Positions 9,285-20,472 are shown, counted from the stretch's first letter. The stretch: 64,000 nt of DNA from Puccinellia tenuiflora (GCA_012064385.1 QRDG01000240.1:489535-553534), one strand, 5' to 3'. The notes: generated from the letters alone by a model not told the origin. Made by a program: numbers and translations.

Positions 9285-12200
9285 CTACCTTGTGCTTTTG
9301 CCTTGACGCTTCCTCCTCCTCATCCACGCGTACGCCTTGGATGAAATCAACTCTTGGGCTTCCTCGGCACCTCCCATCGGCTTCGTATCCATCGTGTCAA
9401 ACCTAGCAATGCAAAGGGGCGGATGCTCAAGTAGCATACCATTCCAAAGGGTAGGAAATGAGATCTCGAAGAGGAAGGAGTTCACCTTTGACGCCCATGG
9501 TGACTTGGCATGTGTCGGGTGGCTTGTCATGGTGATGTACGTGGGTTGGGCTACATCATCTCCCCCTCCTTCGAAAAGCGTCGTCCTCGACGCTAGCTTG
9601 TCCTCATCATGTGAAGGAGATAGATGGCTTGATGTTGAAGTGGAACTCACCATGCCGCCATTGATACCTATACGCACCAAAGACCAAGCAAAACATGTGC
9701 GTGCATGATAGAGGAGCACATCATTGACGACATGTCCGAATTTGTTCATAACACCATTAGCACAACACAAATATATGGAATGGAATACAAATGCAAGGTC
9801 AATGTGCAAGCAACTCGTCCAAACATCCTCAAAATGTGGGAACACAAAATCTCCAATAAAATTAGAGAAGGCTAAGATAGCTATCTCATTTTGAACCATA
9901 TGATGTTCATTGCATTGAAAGCATCGGAAAGAGAAGTTTGTGAACCACGCAAAGTGAGGGAGGCTCTTATCATCGCCATAATGGGTGCAAACAAAGCAAA
10001 GAGAAGAGCAAGTTTTCATTGATTTTGTTGCAACACCAATAAGACAATATCCAAAGGCCTCATGACAATACATGCTCAAAATACTATTATGGTTGCAAAC
10101 AAGCCATCGGAAAGAACAATTGTTCATCATACTTTTTACAACACATAAATCATTTACAAGGAAGATCAAGGGGGCATGAATGTCACAAAGGAAAACCAAA
10201 GCACTCACATGTTTGCACGCGAACCAAAGGAAAGAGCAATTGTTCAATTTGTTCGATGCAAAACATGGAAAAGGAAATAGAGGTGGATTGGATCCACAAC
10301 TCTCATGGAAAATGCTCTCAAGAGATCTTTTTGTCAACTCATGCTCAATTGAGGTTGACATTATGAAGCGTGAGCCATTACACACGAAATTCCATAAAAA
10401 GAAATTGTGTGCATGGTACATGAATGCATCATCCATTATGACGCATCTATCCATTTGCACATCACCAAACACACCAATATCACAAGGAATGTATGAAATA
10501 TGTGAGTGGTCAATATGCAAAAGGAAGGGTAAATTCTCAACATGGCAAAAGGAAGAATCTCCAAATTTTGAGAAAGCTATGGGGGCATTCTCATAAGACA
10601 TCATATCAACATTATTGCAAACCAAGCATTGGAAAGAGAAATTGTTCAACTTCTTGGATGCAACAATGGGAGAAAATTGGAAAGATTCATAGCAAGGCAT
10701 GGATATGGAAAGATCATCACAAATAGATAATTCCGCATGATCAACATTGGTTTGAAACAAGGTATCACATGGGAATATGAAAGAATCATAGGTGACATCA
10801 AAACAAGAATCCACATCATGCAAGCAATCACAGGTCATCATGTCCACTAGTGGGATCATGGGATCATCAACACCCATATGCGTACCTTTGTAGTCCCGCT
10901 CAGGAGAAGTAGGTGTTGTGGTAGAGGTAGCGGCGTCCATGTAGCCGACTTGTACATCTTCATGTAAGCATGGGGTGGCATCGTCTTCATCCTCCATGTA
11001 CATCTTCTCCATCATAGGCGCCATCATGTCAAGGCTTGGCGTCTCATCGTCCATGGAACCTAGTAGAACATGAGAGAAAACACTAGAGGTAAAGGGTAAG
11101 TTGTTAGAAATCGAAATGTTCTCACTTGACCTATCAACTACCTCTCCCAACTCAAGGTGTGTATCACTCATTCCCTCAAAGTGGAAGCACTCAATCTCAC
11201 ATATGGTAGAGGCACTCAACTCACTTGCACTCTCGCTCAAGTGGACTAGGTGGCTCTCATGCTCACATGGGATTGGTACCATCTCATCTTGCCAACAAAA
11301 AAGGATAGGCCCGGTAGACTCAACTCCATTCGCCACCTTGGTTGAAGGGAAACTCCCATGCTCAACCTCCTCAACCTTTTCGCCTCCAAAGGTGAATGCC
11401 GTAGTGTGGGCATCATCACACGACTCCTTTGCCGAAGGGAACATCCCATGCTCGGCTTCTTCACTCGGCTCGCCGCTACAAGTGGTAGCATCTTCAATGC
11501 TCGTCTCCTTGGCCGAAGGGAAAATCCCATGCTCGACCGTCTTCTCACCATCTTCATGGTCACCATCTTGTAGTGGAGTCGATAATAAGCTCGGTGAAGA
11601 GTGATGTGAGGGCTTGAAGAACTTGGATAAGCCGGCGATGAAGTTCTTGCGGATGGTCTTGAGCTCGGCTTGCTCGATCTCGAAGTTGGCATTGTCGGTG
11701 TCGAGCTTGGTCTTCAACTTGTCGAGGTCGGCTTGGAGTATGAGAAGCATGTCCCGGTCCTTCTTGGAGTGTGATCTACTCTTGGACGCCCTTTTGGTGG
11801 TGGCACGCGGAGGAGGCTCCATTTGATGTGTACTTGCCGCCAACTTGTATGTGGAAGTTGTTTCTTGATGGCGTGGCCTTGAGTAGCTTGAGTCCTCATA
11901 GTGACGTCGATGGTGATCATGAGTGGACATACGCCGATGAAGATCCTTGGAGTTCCTTGATGAAGACTCGTGTGCATAGGCACTTTGCAATGGCCGCCGT
12001 CTCAAGGGTGAGGTAGCTTGACGTCGAGGAGGAGGGCGTGTCTCCTTGTCCTCTAGGCGAAGATGCCTTGAGCTCCGTCTTCTTGAGCTTGTAGGTGCTT
12101 GACGGAGGTGGCGCTCTTGAGTTCGTGGCCTTGAGGGTCGTCTTGGTGGGGACTCATCGTCGGTATCGTCATCCACATGATGTGTAGCGGCTCGTTGGAG

Positions 12201-12560
12201 ATCCTTGACGTGCCTTGAGGAGTCGTAGGTCATGTAGGGTTCCGCCACATCAATGGAGTTGTAGTCGTGGTAGTGGTCCACCATGTCGTTGATGCTTGAA
12301 GGCTCGAAGTCGGTGTAGCACTCCATGTCGTGGACGGTTGCGGCATCATAGTCGTAGTAGTGGTGGTGCTCCGCCATGTAGTCCATGCTCGAGGAGGTGT
12401 CGGCGATGTCGAGGTCCACCATATCATCCATGCTTGGGGCGCCGTAGTCGTTGTCAATCATGATGTCATCCATGCTTGGCGCACCGTAGTCGTTGTCGCT
12501 CATCATGTTCTCATCATCATGGCCTCCATAGGATGCTCCGCTCTCACTAGACATGGTCAA
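9285..12560 (-). CDS. W element protein, 1091 residues, unrecognised, repeat-built
   Basis: A single uninterrupted frame. I do not recognise the family. In order: an acidic, Tyr/His-rich N-terminus with repeated DNDYGAPSMDD; a basic Arg/Ser/His-rich region (about residues 145-270); a probable coiled coil (LLILQADLDKLKTKLDTDNA); three EHG(I/M/S)FPS(A/T)K repeats (about 340-410); then a long region of loosely repeated modules around paired cysteines, for example CSFRWLVCNH, CSFLWFACKH, FSFQCLVCNN and FSFRCFQCNE. The last 91 codons lie in the 3' LTR, and TAG ends it at 9285. It occupies the position of gag, so a Gag-like structural or RNA-binding role is possible but is inference only. Confidence 0.7.
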   Translation of the reverse strand: MTMSSESGASYGGHDDENMMSDNDYGAPSMDDIMIDNDYGAPSMDDMVDLDIADTSSSMDYMAEHHHYYDYDAATVHDMECYTDFEPSSINDMVDHYHDYNSIDVAEPYMTYDSSRHVKDLQRAATHHVDDDTDDESPPRRPSRPRTQERHLRQAPTSSRRRSSRHLRLEDKETRPPPRRQATSPLRRRPLQSAYAHESSSRNSKDLHRRMSTHDHHRRHYEDSSYSRPRHQETTSTYKLAASTHQMEPPPRATTKRASKSRSHSKKDRDMLLILQADLDKLKTKLDTDNANFEIEQAELKTIRKNFIAGLSKFFKPSHHSSPSLLSTPLQDGDHEDGEKTVEHGIFPSAKETSIEDATTCSGEPSEEAEHGMFPSAKESCDDAHTTAFTFGGEKVEEVEHGSFPSTKVANGVESTGPILFCWQDEMVPIPCEHESHLVHLSESASELSASTICEIECFHFEGMSDTHLELGEVVDRSSENISISNNLPFTSSVFSHVLLGSMDDETPSLDMMAPMMEKMYMEDEDDATPCLHEDVQVGYMDAATSTTTPTSPERDYKGTHMGVDDPMIPLVDMMTCDCLHDVDSCFDVTYDSFIFPCDTLFQTNVDHAELSICDDLSISMPCYESFQFSPIVASKKLNNFSFQCLVCNNVDMMSYENAPIAFSKFGDSSFCHVENLPFLLHIDHSHISYIPCDIGVFGDVQMDRCVIMDDAFMYHAHNFFLWNFVCNGSRFIMSTSIEHELTKRSLESIFHESCGSNPPLFPFPCFASNKLNNCSFLWFACKHVSALVFLCDIHAPLIFLVNDLCVVKSMMNNCSFRWLVCNHNSILSMYCHEAFGYCLIGVATKSMKTCSSLCFVCTHYGDDKSLPHFAWFTNFSFRCFQCNEHHMVQNEIAILAFSNFIGDFVFPHFEDVWTSCLHIDLAFVFHSIYLCCANGVMNKFGHVVNDVLLYHARTCFAWSLVRIGINGGMVSSTSTSSHLSPSHDEDKLASRTTLFEGGGDDVAQPTYITMTSHPTHAKSPWASKVNSFLFEISFPTLWNGMLLEHPPLCIARFDTMDTKPMGGAEEAQELISSKAYAWMRRRKRQGKSTR
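9559..9572 (-). other. W polypurine tract
   Basis: The minus strand reads GGAGGGGGAGA directly before the LTR start TGATGTAG, the expected place for plus-strand priming. Confidence 0.75.
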
Positions 12561-13911
12561 TCACAAGACAAGTGTATATATATGTGGAGGTGAAAGGAAC
12601 TAAGAAACCAACCTCACCTAGTAGATAGTATTGGAACTAGTGGACCATGCCAAGAGAAACCGATACACAAGAATGCAGGTGACTTGAATTTCAAAGATCC
12701 AAACGCAACTCCAAAACACATAGGGCTTATGAGTGGATAGGTATGAATTGTGGAAAGCAAATGGAACAACCGGAAACCAAGATATTGTAAAGGCAAGTAG
12801 AGAACCACGATGACCACAAAGCAAATACAAGTCGATCTCAAAGGATATGAGTGAAGCATATAGAAACACACGCTTTGAAGAGTGGGACTTGTGCGACCAA
12901 AAATGAGCTAGTGATGGACCTAGCGAAGACTAAAGCTCAAGTCACACAAGTACAAGAGAAACCAACTCGATTGCAATTTATTGGTGGGCTACAAGATTTG
13001 CACAAAGATACCACACCTACAAATTTTTCATCGAGCTTGCGCGTCTACTATAAGAGATTGGGCAATGAGGCTATTTTCTTTTTATTTTCTCTCTTTTGAT
13101 TCTTTTCTATTCTCTTTTGGCCTCTTATTCTCTTTTCTATTTTTGCCTCTCACTTTGCTTGCCAACAACAACTATATGAACTAGCGCATACAAATTTTGC
13201 TCAGAATACTACGAGGTATCAAGTGTGCAAATCCCAAGCAATCATAGATGAGCTAGTCTCAATAGGTAAGATAGGCACAAATGGTTTGGCTAACATGTGA
13301 TGCAAGGTGGGAGAAGATTTGAGGAAGTTATACCTTCCGTCGACGATCTTCACCCGGGGAGTGGAATGCCTCTTCCTTGATCACGAAATATGGTGGCACT
13401 AGATGATGGATCAACCGCTATGGTGATGTAGAGCTTGTAGGTAGCTTCGATTAGAGACGAAAATCACCAAAAAACGGAGTTCGCAGTGAAAAGTTATGGC
13501 CAAAACAAAATTTCTGCAGGGGTGTCGGCCTGGGGGCCGGCCTGGGCCGGGCTGGAGGCCGGCGGCTTCTGTTGGGGGTCCGGCCTAGAGGCCAGCCTAG
13601 GCCGGACTGGAGGCCGGCCGGGCTACCTTCCCGTGACGCGAAAAAGTGCGATTTCGGCGGAAAAACGGCCCGAAAAACACCAAATCGGAGGGGAAATCAA
13701 AGGAATTTGGCCATGGGAACGCAAAGGGAGGTAGATCAACAAGTATAGCAATGGATCCACGGATCAAAACCTACCAAAACTCACAAGAATCTCAGATCGA
13801 TCCAAAAGCAATTTGGGGCTATTTTTGGTGGAAATTTTCGAAATTAGCAAAATCAAAGAAAATTTTTGTGGATTTGGGGGTGGAAACAAAGGTAAATCCG
13901 TGGCAACCCTT
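12561..13911 (-). other. W leader (untranslated)
   Basis: 1.35 kb between primer site and gene. It holds a T-rich stretch (13070-13150) and a short GGCCGG repeat block (13525-13620) like those in the LTR. I see no convincing coding frame. The length suggests an RNA packaging or regulatory leader, which is inference. Confidence 0.5.
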
Positions 13912-13923
13912 GCTCTGATACCA
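13912..13923 (-). other. W primer binding site (initiator tRNA-Met)
   Basis: The minus strand reads TGGTATCAGAGC, the standard plant tRNA-iMet primer site, two bases inside the 5' LTR. Confidence 0.93.
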
Positions 13924-14336
13924 TATGATGTAGGGGGTTGGCCCGATCTTCACGGATTTGAGGGGGAAAAGTGGATGAACACGAAGAACACGATGAACAC
14001 AGAGGGGATACGGGGGAAAAAGGGCAAATCGTGGGGATAACTCGCGAAGCCTACAAGGGAGAATCACCCGGCAACAAACCCCCAACGGAGCAGCCTCCGG
14101 ATCCCAAAACCCAAGTCAACAACACGCTTAATGAAACCGATTTCTCTTACCGGCCGGTCCACCGATCCAATAGAATCACCGTAGTGAAAGATTGGTTTGC
14201 ACTACTAGAGACACCTAAGTGAAAGAGTAGCTACAAAAAGAGATTCATCATCCTCCTCGGAGGAACCCATCACGGGAAGGAGCAACGCTCAACTCTAGTT
14301 CATTCTTCTCTACCTGTCAAATGGAAAAGGGGGAAA

Positions 14337-14346
14337 GCTATTTATA
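14337..14346 (-). promoter_or_regulatory. TATA box of W 5' LTR
   Basis: CTATAAATAG on the minus strand, followed by the GC-rich repeats. Likely core promoter for the W transcript. Confidence 0.75.
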
Positions 14347-14364
14347 GTCTAGTACACACAGGGG

Positions 14365-14655
14365 GAGGTCCGGCCTGGGGGCCGGCAGCGTCTGGAGGGG
14401 GCCCGGCCAGGAGGCCGGCAGCGTCTGGAGGGGGGACCGGCCTGGGGGCCGGCCTGGGCCGGCCTGGAGGCCGGCAGTGTCTGGAGGGGGACCGGCCTGG
14501 GGGCCGGCCTGGGCCGCCTGGGCCGGCCTGGAGGCCGGTAGCGTCTGGAGGGTGCCCGGCCTGGGAGCCGGCCTAGGCTGGCCTGGAGGCCGGCAACGTC
14601 TGGAGGAGGCCCGGCCTGGGAGCCGGCCTAGGCCGGCCTGGGGGCCGGCTGGCTC
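14365..14655. repeat. GGCCGG-rich tandem repeats in W 5' LTR
   Basis: Same array as 9004-9280 with small differences in unit number and content. In this copy it lies just downstream of the TATA box, so it would be transcribed. Confidence 0.8.
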
Positions 14656-14929
14656 CTGCCTTGTGCTTTTGCCTTGACGCTTCCTCCTCCTCATCCACGC
14701 ATACGCCTTGGATGAAATCAACTCTTGGGCTTCCTCGGCACCTCCCATCGGCTTCGTATCCATGGTGTCAAACCTAGCAATGCAAAGGGGCGGATGCTCA
14801 AGTAGCATACCATTCCAAAGGGTAGGAAATGAGATCTCGAAGAGGAAGGAGTTCACCTTTGACGCCCATGGTGACTTAGCATGTGTCGGGTGGCTTGTCA
14901 TGGTGATGGACGTGGGTTGGGCTACATCA

Positions 14930-14934
14930 CGGGT
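14930..14934. repeat. W target-site duplication, right
   Basis: CGGGT, pairing with 8560-8564. Confidence 0.95.
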
Positions 14935-15447
14935 GAGGTGCACTGCGGGTAGGGAGGAAGGAGATAAGAGGAAAGAGGAAAAGGAGAAAAGAAAAAGAAG
15001 AAAAAGAAAGGGAGAGAGCGAAAAAGAGAGAGGAGGGGGAAAGGAAAAAAAAGGAAGGTGGAAGGCTAGATTCGCGAAACAGAAAAACAGGAGGGTGGCT
15101 GCAGGATTCCAGGGGGGTACGAGGAAAAAAACCAAGAGGCTGGCTAGGGTTTGGTCTAGGGTTTGCTTAGCTGGGCTTTTTGGGCCAAACAAGCTGGGCT
15201 ACTCTCTCTCAACTCAAAACATTTTATTTTCTTTTGCAAAAATTATTTGGCAAATTTAATTTTCGAAAACGGAGACGACTGTCTGGATAAAATATTTCCT
15301 GACAATTTTAGAAAAATAAAATATGGTTTAATAAAAATAATTTTTGTTGCCAAAAATATGCGATGCGCATGATGCTGATGTCATGATGATGAAAAAAATA
15401 AAATAACACGCAAATTCTAATTTGGGGAAAAACCACGGGGCATTACA
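14935..15447 (-). repeat. Z 3' LTR, second part
   Basis: Matches 19105-19625. It starts in a purine-rich run (AGGAAAAGGAGAAAAG) and ends GGGGCATTACA, the LTR terminus. Confidence 0.9.
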
Positions 15448-15872
15448 ACCGACACCACTAACAAGGGATCTCGCCCCGAGATCCACGGTACCGTCAGGGG
15501 GAGAAGAGCAAGGCAAACTATCGAATCTTCTCGCACCAAGTTGATCTTCTCGACACCACTAACAAGAGGTTCTTGCTCACGTCGATGATGATGTTTGTCC
15601 GTCATGATGCTTCCGAAGATCGAACCTATTAGGTAAAAAGGCAGAGATCGTCCAACCCACGATGATGATATGACCGGAAGATAGATAAGAGAGAAGATTT
15701 AAATCATATAAGGTAAGAGGGAAATAGAATAGAGGTAAGGAATAAACAAGAATCCTATTGAGATCTTTCCAAATAACTTTTAGTAAAATAGTTTTGGACA
15801 CTCTACAAACAACGACCATTAGCTAGGGTATCCTACAGGCAGACTGGACCCGCGGGGTATCGAAAAACCAGA
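15448..15872 (-). other. Z internal region, non-coding
   Basis: Only 425 bases between the 3' LTR and the primer site. It carries GATCTCGGGGCGAGATCC (minus strand) near the 3' LTR, like the motif before the polypurine tract of L1 and L2. No coding frame is supported. Confidence 0.75.
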
Positions 15873-15884
15873 GCTCTGATACCA
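15873..15884 (-). other. Z primer binding site (initiator tRNA-Met)
   Basis: TGGTATCAGAGC on the minus strand, three bases inside the LTR end TTGGGGCATTACA. Confidence 0.92.
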
Positions 15885-15887
15885 CTT

Positions 15888-18800
15888 TGTAATGCCCCAA
15901 GATCGGTACTATGTAGACTTAGCGATTTCCGCCAAATCCGCATAATAACGATCCTAGGACGCCCACCAGGCATAACGTGCACGTCGCAACACACACGTTA
16001 TGCGGGTGGAATTGTGATAACATTACAATAGTTCTCAACGGAACCCACAAAAGAACATATATACAGCAACGACTCATAGAGTCAAGAATACAAAAGATAC
16101 ATTACAAAGATCCAAACAACAGCGGAAGCGAATAGCGTCCGACTACGGACAAGATACAAATTGGACTAAGAGTCCTGAAGATAAGCAAAGGCACCATATC
16201 CCTGCCCAGGCAAAGCCAAGCCGGAGGGATTCCCAAGCTAACGTTGTCAGACTTCAAACCTGTTGGATGCATTGGAATAGCAGCCCCGAAGGGGTCAGTA
16301 CTAGTAGAAGTACTGGCAAGTAATACTCACAAGATATCAAAGCTGGAATTCCGGGGAAAGAGGGTTAGCGATTGAGGCGGCGGCAAGCGGCACTAACAAC
16401 TTATAGAGACACGCTACAACTTTCGGCTAATAGAGAGGAGGTAAAAGAGCGCATAGGTAACCAACTATACTAACACCAAACATACCCAGCCAATTCCTTA
16501 CCAGCCCGTTTATCCTACGAGCAGCAAGCCCAAAGGCACTCACACAGTTGGAAATTTTATAATTTATTATTGAAGTGGCTCTATCTTACTAATCAATTTA
16601 TTATCATTAGGTGTAGGTTGTCTATGATCTTGTTAGCCAGCATCATCACCAAGTCGTCCATAACCGCGGACACGGCTTTTCGAAAAGATTTAACACTGTA
16701 GGGGTGCACAAATGTAACCACACGCACTTCAACCCTTGTTGCCAGCTATTAGCACACTTCCTAAGGTGTGCCGGCAGGGTATCCGACGCTACACTTTCCT
16801 TCACTACCGCACAAGTCCAGGGAACTACCTAGCTAAGTCTGACCCACCTTGAAAGTCCGGCCGAAGCTCCGAGGTGGACTTAACCGTTTGCGACTAAGGC
16901 TAGGTGACACAAACTACCATGAGTTGGTCACTTCGCATCATACCGCAAGCCCAACGTAAGTAACCACATATCCATCTTACCATATCTTCCGCGCTTGTAA
17001 CCATAGAAACACCTGAACTACTTGTGGTGCCCTGGACAAGGCTGCAGATCCGGTACTAGGTCGAGGGGAGTCCCATTTCCTCCCACATGTGGGTAGTGCG
17101 CTCGGTCTTGGATCAGAGGACAAGAACTCGGGTCCTAGGCGACACTAGCAGAACAAATCACCACGATTGGCCTTCCGCCGGTGCCTTATCTTTATTAATT
17201 ATTCCCATCGCCAAACATTAAAGATTATCATGTGAATTTAACCCAACTATCGTATTAAAGCATAACTAGAACAAGACTCGAGCAGAACAAAGCTAAGCAT
17301 GCGCTACGACTCGCAAAGGCCAACAAGGTAAACAAGCAACAGGTTAATAGGATGTGGAGGGGTGGCTATATCATGGCTGCAAGGTAAACATGCAAATAGG
17401 ATTGGGACACAAGCATCGCAATATAAGGCTAGCAAGGAACAAAAGATAGGATGTGTGAGAGGAAGAAGACAAGCAAAGATAGCAAGGGGGTATCACTTGC
17501 CTGCAATCCGGTAGAGGTAGCAGAACCTGTCGTTGCTCACATCAACTCAACGTCCTATTCCCGAAGAAGCAACAAACAATGGAAACATAAAAGATACATT
17601 TTACTTCTATGGCAAAAGAAGCGGCATGTTGATGACATGATGCATGACAAATTAAATGTGATTCAATTTTATTCCCTAACACATGGCAATTCATTTTAAA
17701 TGGGATCGGTGCACAATATAGATGCACCGGACAAATCCCATAATTAGTTGATTTAATTCCACTGAATGGATAAAGGTGCGATGTTGATTAAGCATGCATG
17801 ATTTTATAAGATACGGATATATATCGCATATAGGGGTTTAGGGTTGGGGTCGCACATCGGTAACGAGGAACTTCGGATTTGAACCACCATCTTCAGTTCG
17901 GAGAGGAAGTAGTCGAAGTAGTTGTCGTAGTCAAAGTAGTCGAGGTAGTCGTTCCGTAGTCAACGTTGTGGAAATATTCGTACTTGGGTCGTCGTCGTGG
18001 CAGACCTTGGCGTTCCGGTCTTCGGGGTCGACGGGGCTCACGGTGCCATCGGGGTTCGAGGGGCACGGAGAACTTGTCAGTCCACGAAGCTCTTGTCGTA
18101 TCCGTCTTTGGGTTCGTCGGCTTCACGACGGGAGTGGAGAACTTGGCGTCGGGGATTGGCTTCACGGAGGCGGGCTCCGGAAACGGGGATGTCAGGAAAC
18201 ACGACTCGGAGACAACGGGCATCGGTGCACGGCAGCAGGAGCAACACGGAGGCGGAACGGGGACAAAGACGGAGACGAAACGTGCTGGCTCTTTGCGGGC
18301 ATTTCACTGAGCACTTGGCGGGCAGGCAACACGGAGATGTACACGCCACAGAGAACTCGAACGCACGGGCACGAAGCGAAGATGTTGCCACGATGTCATT
18401 GGTCGGCCTTCGGATTCACGGACTCGGGCAGAACAAGCACGAAGACACTGGACAGAGGAGAGGTCAGGAAAGGAGGCCAGAGACGGCCGGCCGGGGACGA
18501 GGACGTCGGCGGAAGGAGAAAAGAGGAGCGCAGGGCAGAGCAGGCGAGAACGAGGCGGAGCAGGCCACGGTGGCGGCTTGATCTGCAGCAGGGCGTCGGA
18601 GGAGCGGGAGCGGCGTTGGGTGGCGGTCTGGAGGAGGAGCACGTCAAGCAGGGGGCGGGTAGGTGGACGTGAGCGAGCAGAGGAAGGAGGAGGAGCTGGC
18701 GGGAGGAGTTCGTCGACACGGGGCGGGGAGGCGACGACCATGGCGAACCGGAGCACGGGAGGAAAGCGGCCACGGGGAGAGGAGTCGGCGCCGGGGAAGG

Positions 18801-19625
18801 AGAAGCGAGAGGGAAGCAGGGAAGAGGAGGAACTCGCGGCGGGAGAGGAGCTTGGGGAGGAGGGCGGTGGCGGGGCAGCTTGCTGGCGGCGGGGAGAGGG
18901 CGCGGCGACAAGAGCAGGGGAGGCATGGGTGGAGAGGAGGGAGATGCGCCGCGGGGAAGAGAAGGAGGAGACGAGGAAGGGAGCGGCAGGGGAAGAGAGA
19001 GGCCGGGCAGGTCGGGTGCGCGCTAGAGGGTGGAGATCGATGGCCGGCGGTGCTGGCCGGAGGAGCACGCATGGGGAGGCGCTGGTGGTGGGGCTCGGCT
19101 GCGGGTGAGGTGCGCTGCGGGCAGGGAGGAAGGAGATAAGAGGAGAGAGGAAAAGGAGAAAAGAAAAAGAAGAAAAAGAAAGGGAGAGAGCGAAAAAGAG
19201 AGAGGAGGGGGAAAAGGAAAAAAAACGAAGGTGGAAGGCTAGATTCGCGAAACAGAAAAACTAGTGGAGGGTGGCTGCAGGATTCCGGGGGGGGTAGGAG
19301 GAAAAAGACCAAGAGGCTGGCTAGGGATTGGTCTAGGGTTTGCTTAGCTGGGCTTTTTGGGCCAAACAAGCTGGACTACTCTCTCTCAACTCAAAACATT
19401 TTTTTTTTCTATTGGAAAAATGATTTGGCAAATTTAATTTTTGAAAACGGAGACGACTGTCTCGATAAAATATTTCCCGACAATTTTAGAAAAATAAAAT
19501 AGGGTTTAATAAAAATAATTTTTGTTGCCAAAAATATGCGATGCGCATGATGCTGATGTCATGATGATGAAAAAAATAAAATAACAGGCAAATTCTAATT
19601 TGGGGAAAAACCCCGGGGCATTACA
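15888..19625 (-). repeat. Z 5' LTR (3738 bp)
   Basis: Plus-strand ends are TGTAATGCCCC and GGGGCATTACA, an 11-base inverted terminus. 15900-17000 is low-complexity-free, non-coding sequence seen once in the window. 17032-19625 has the matching copy in the left LTR. The GC- and purine-rich part (18000-19250) opens long frames in many phases but shows no protein family. Confidence 0.9.
18480..19250. repeat. Purine-rich (GGA/GAA) strand-asymmetric tract
   Basis: The plus strand is dominated by GGAGG, GAGGA and AAGAAAAAG runs over about 770 bases. The same is seen at 7920-8560 and 14940-15080 in the split copy. It explains the long arginine/glutamate or proline/serine translations there. Confidence 0.75.
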
Positions 19626-19699
19626 ATGGCGCTCTCGACGACGCTCGATGCGGGTGCGTGCATCCTCGTGGAGACGGTTGTTGAGGTCGTTGCGCAGAT

Positions 19700-20339
19700 C
19701 TAGGTTGCGCGTGGAGGATGAACCAACGGAGATGGCCGGGCCGCCGTTGCGGTTCGCCCGACCCGCCAATAGAGAGGGTTTGCTTGAGGAGGCACGGCTT
19801 CACCTGGGCGATCTCCCCGGGAAGGGTCCAGGGGTTCTCGCGCCTCTGCTCCCTTGGCTCCGGGGCTGTCGACGGTGGGGGCGTGAACGGGCTCACACCT
19901 GGGACCGCCATCGGCGAAGTGGAGGAGTTCCTCCACACGGGTACGCCACTCCTGGTAGACCTTGGGGTTGTCGGTGCTGGGTGGAAACTGGATCAGAGCC
20001 TTGGCGGTGATGAGGGCGTCGTGGCGGGCCTGCGCGTCGTACGAGAGGAGAGTGCAGGACTTGATCTTGGTGCCATGCTGACCCTTGCCAGCACTGGCAC
20101 CCTCGCTCTTTTCACCGACAGAGAGGTCCTTGCCGGTGTTGCCGCCCATGCTCTTCTCTGCGCCACCATCTTCGCCGACCTGGGTTGGGCCGCCTGCCCC
20201 GCCCAGAGCGTCCTTCTCCGGGGGTGGAGGAGGAGAAGCCCGGTTTGCCGCAGCAGTGCGACACTCGCCGGTAGCCTGAGAGCGTGCAGGGGAGGCCGCC
20301 TTGGACGTCTAGACGTCGGGCCTCTTCTTTGGCGCCATG
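19700..20339 (-). pseudogene. V gag N-terminal fragment
   Basis: The minus strand from 20149 encodes LLSYDAQARHDALITAKALI and PKVYQEWRTRVEELLHFADG, which looks like the N-terminal block of a Tat-type Gag. The initiating ATG at 20339 (ATGGCGCCAAAGAAG) meets a TAG after nine codons, and reading continues in other frames, so the gene is broken. It is also truncated by the Z insertion at 19626. No capsid domain is present in the retained part. Confidence 0.55.
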
Positions 20340-20450
20340 GTCGACGAAGAACTTGACGCAGATCTCCTCGAAGATCTCGAAGCCAATGAAGAACTTGAGG
20401 AAGATCTCGACAAAGAACACGAAGCCGATGAAGAAGAAATCAGCACTTGC

Positions 20451-20470
20451 GCCCCCTACCTGGCGCGCCA
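20451..20470 (-). other. V primer binding site
   Basis: The minus strand reads TGGCGCGCCAGGTAGGGGGC two bases inside the LTR end CCCGACA. The tRNA was not identified. Confidence 0.65.
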
Positions 20471-20472
20471 GA

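Larger units (their letters stand above)
8565..9558 (-). repeat. W 3' LTR (994 bp)
   Basis: Begins TGATGTAG and ends CTACATCA on the plus strand, an 8-base inverted terminus. It contains a TATA motif, a GC-rich tandem array and, at 9285-9558, the last 91 codons of the W gene. Confidence 0.92.
8565..14929 (-). mobile_element. W: complete non-autonomous LTR retrotransposon with one large gene
   Basis: 6365 bases, flanked by CGGGT. LTRs are 8565-9558 and 13926-14929. The tRNA-iMet primer site is next to the right LTR and the purine tract next to the left, so transcription runs right to left. The core has one long intact frame (9285-12560) and a 1.35-kb leader, with no protease, RT, RNase H or integrase. 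By eye the two LTRs differ at about 1.8 % of compared sites (13 substitutions in about 710 bases), older than R. A second member of the family starts at 63870. Confidence 0.92.
13926..14929 (-). repeat. W 5' LTR (1004 bp)
   Basis: Matches 8565-9558 with about 1.8 % substitutions and small indels. TAG at the gene's stop position is CAG here (14655 region), so the frame would run on in this copy. Confidence 0.92.
6483..19625 (-). mobile_element. Z: long-LTR, non-coding (LARD-like) LTR retrotransposon, split by W
   Basis: Two LTR copies flank a core of 440 bases. The right copy (5' LTR, 15888-19625) is complete at 3.74 kb. The left copy is 6483-8564 plus 14935-15447. Its remaining 1.1 kb would lie beyond Gyp1, outside the window. 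The shared portions are 2595 and 2594 bases. LTR ends are TGTAATGCCCC and GGGGCATTACA. A primer site for initiator tRNA-Met lies inside the right LTR, giving minus orientation. No gag or pol is present, so it must depend on another element. Z interrupts V gag at 19626. Confidence 0.85.
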
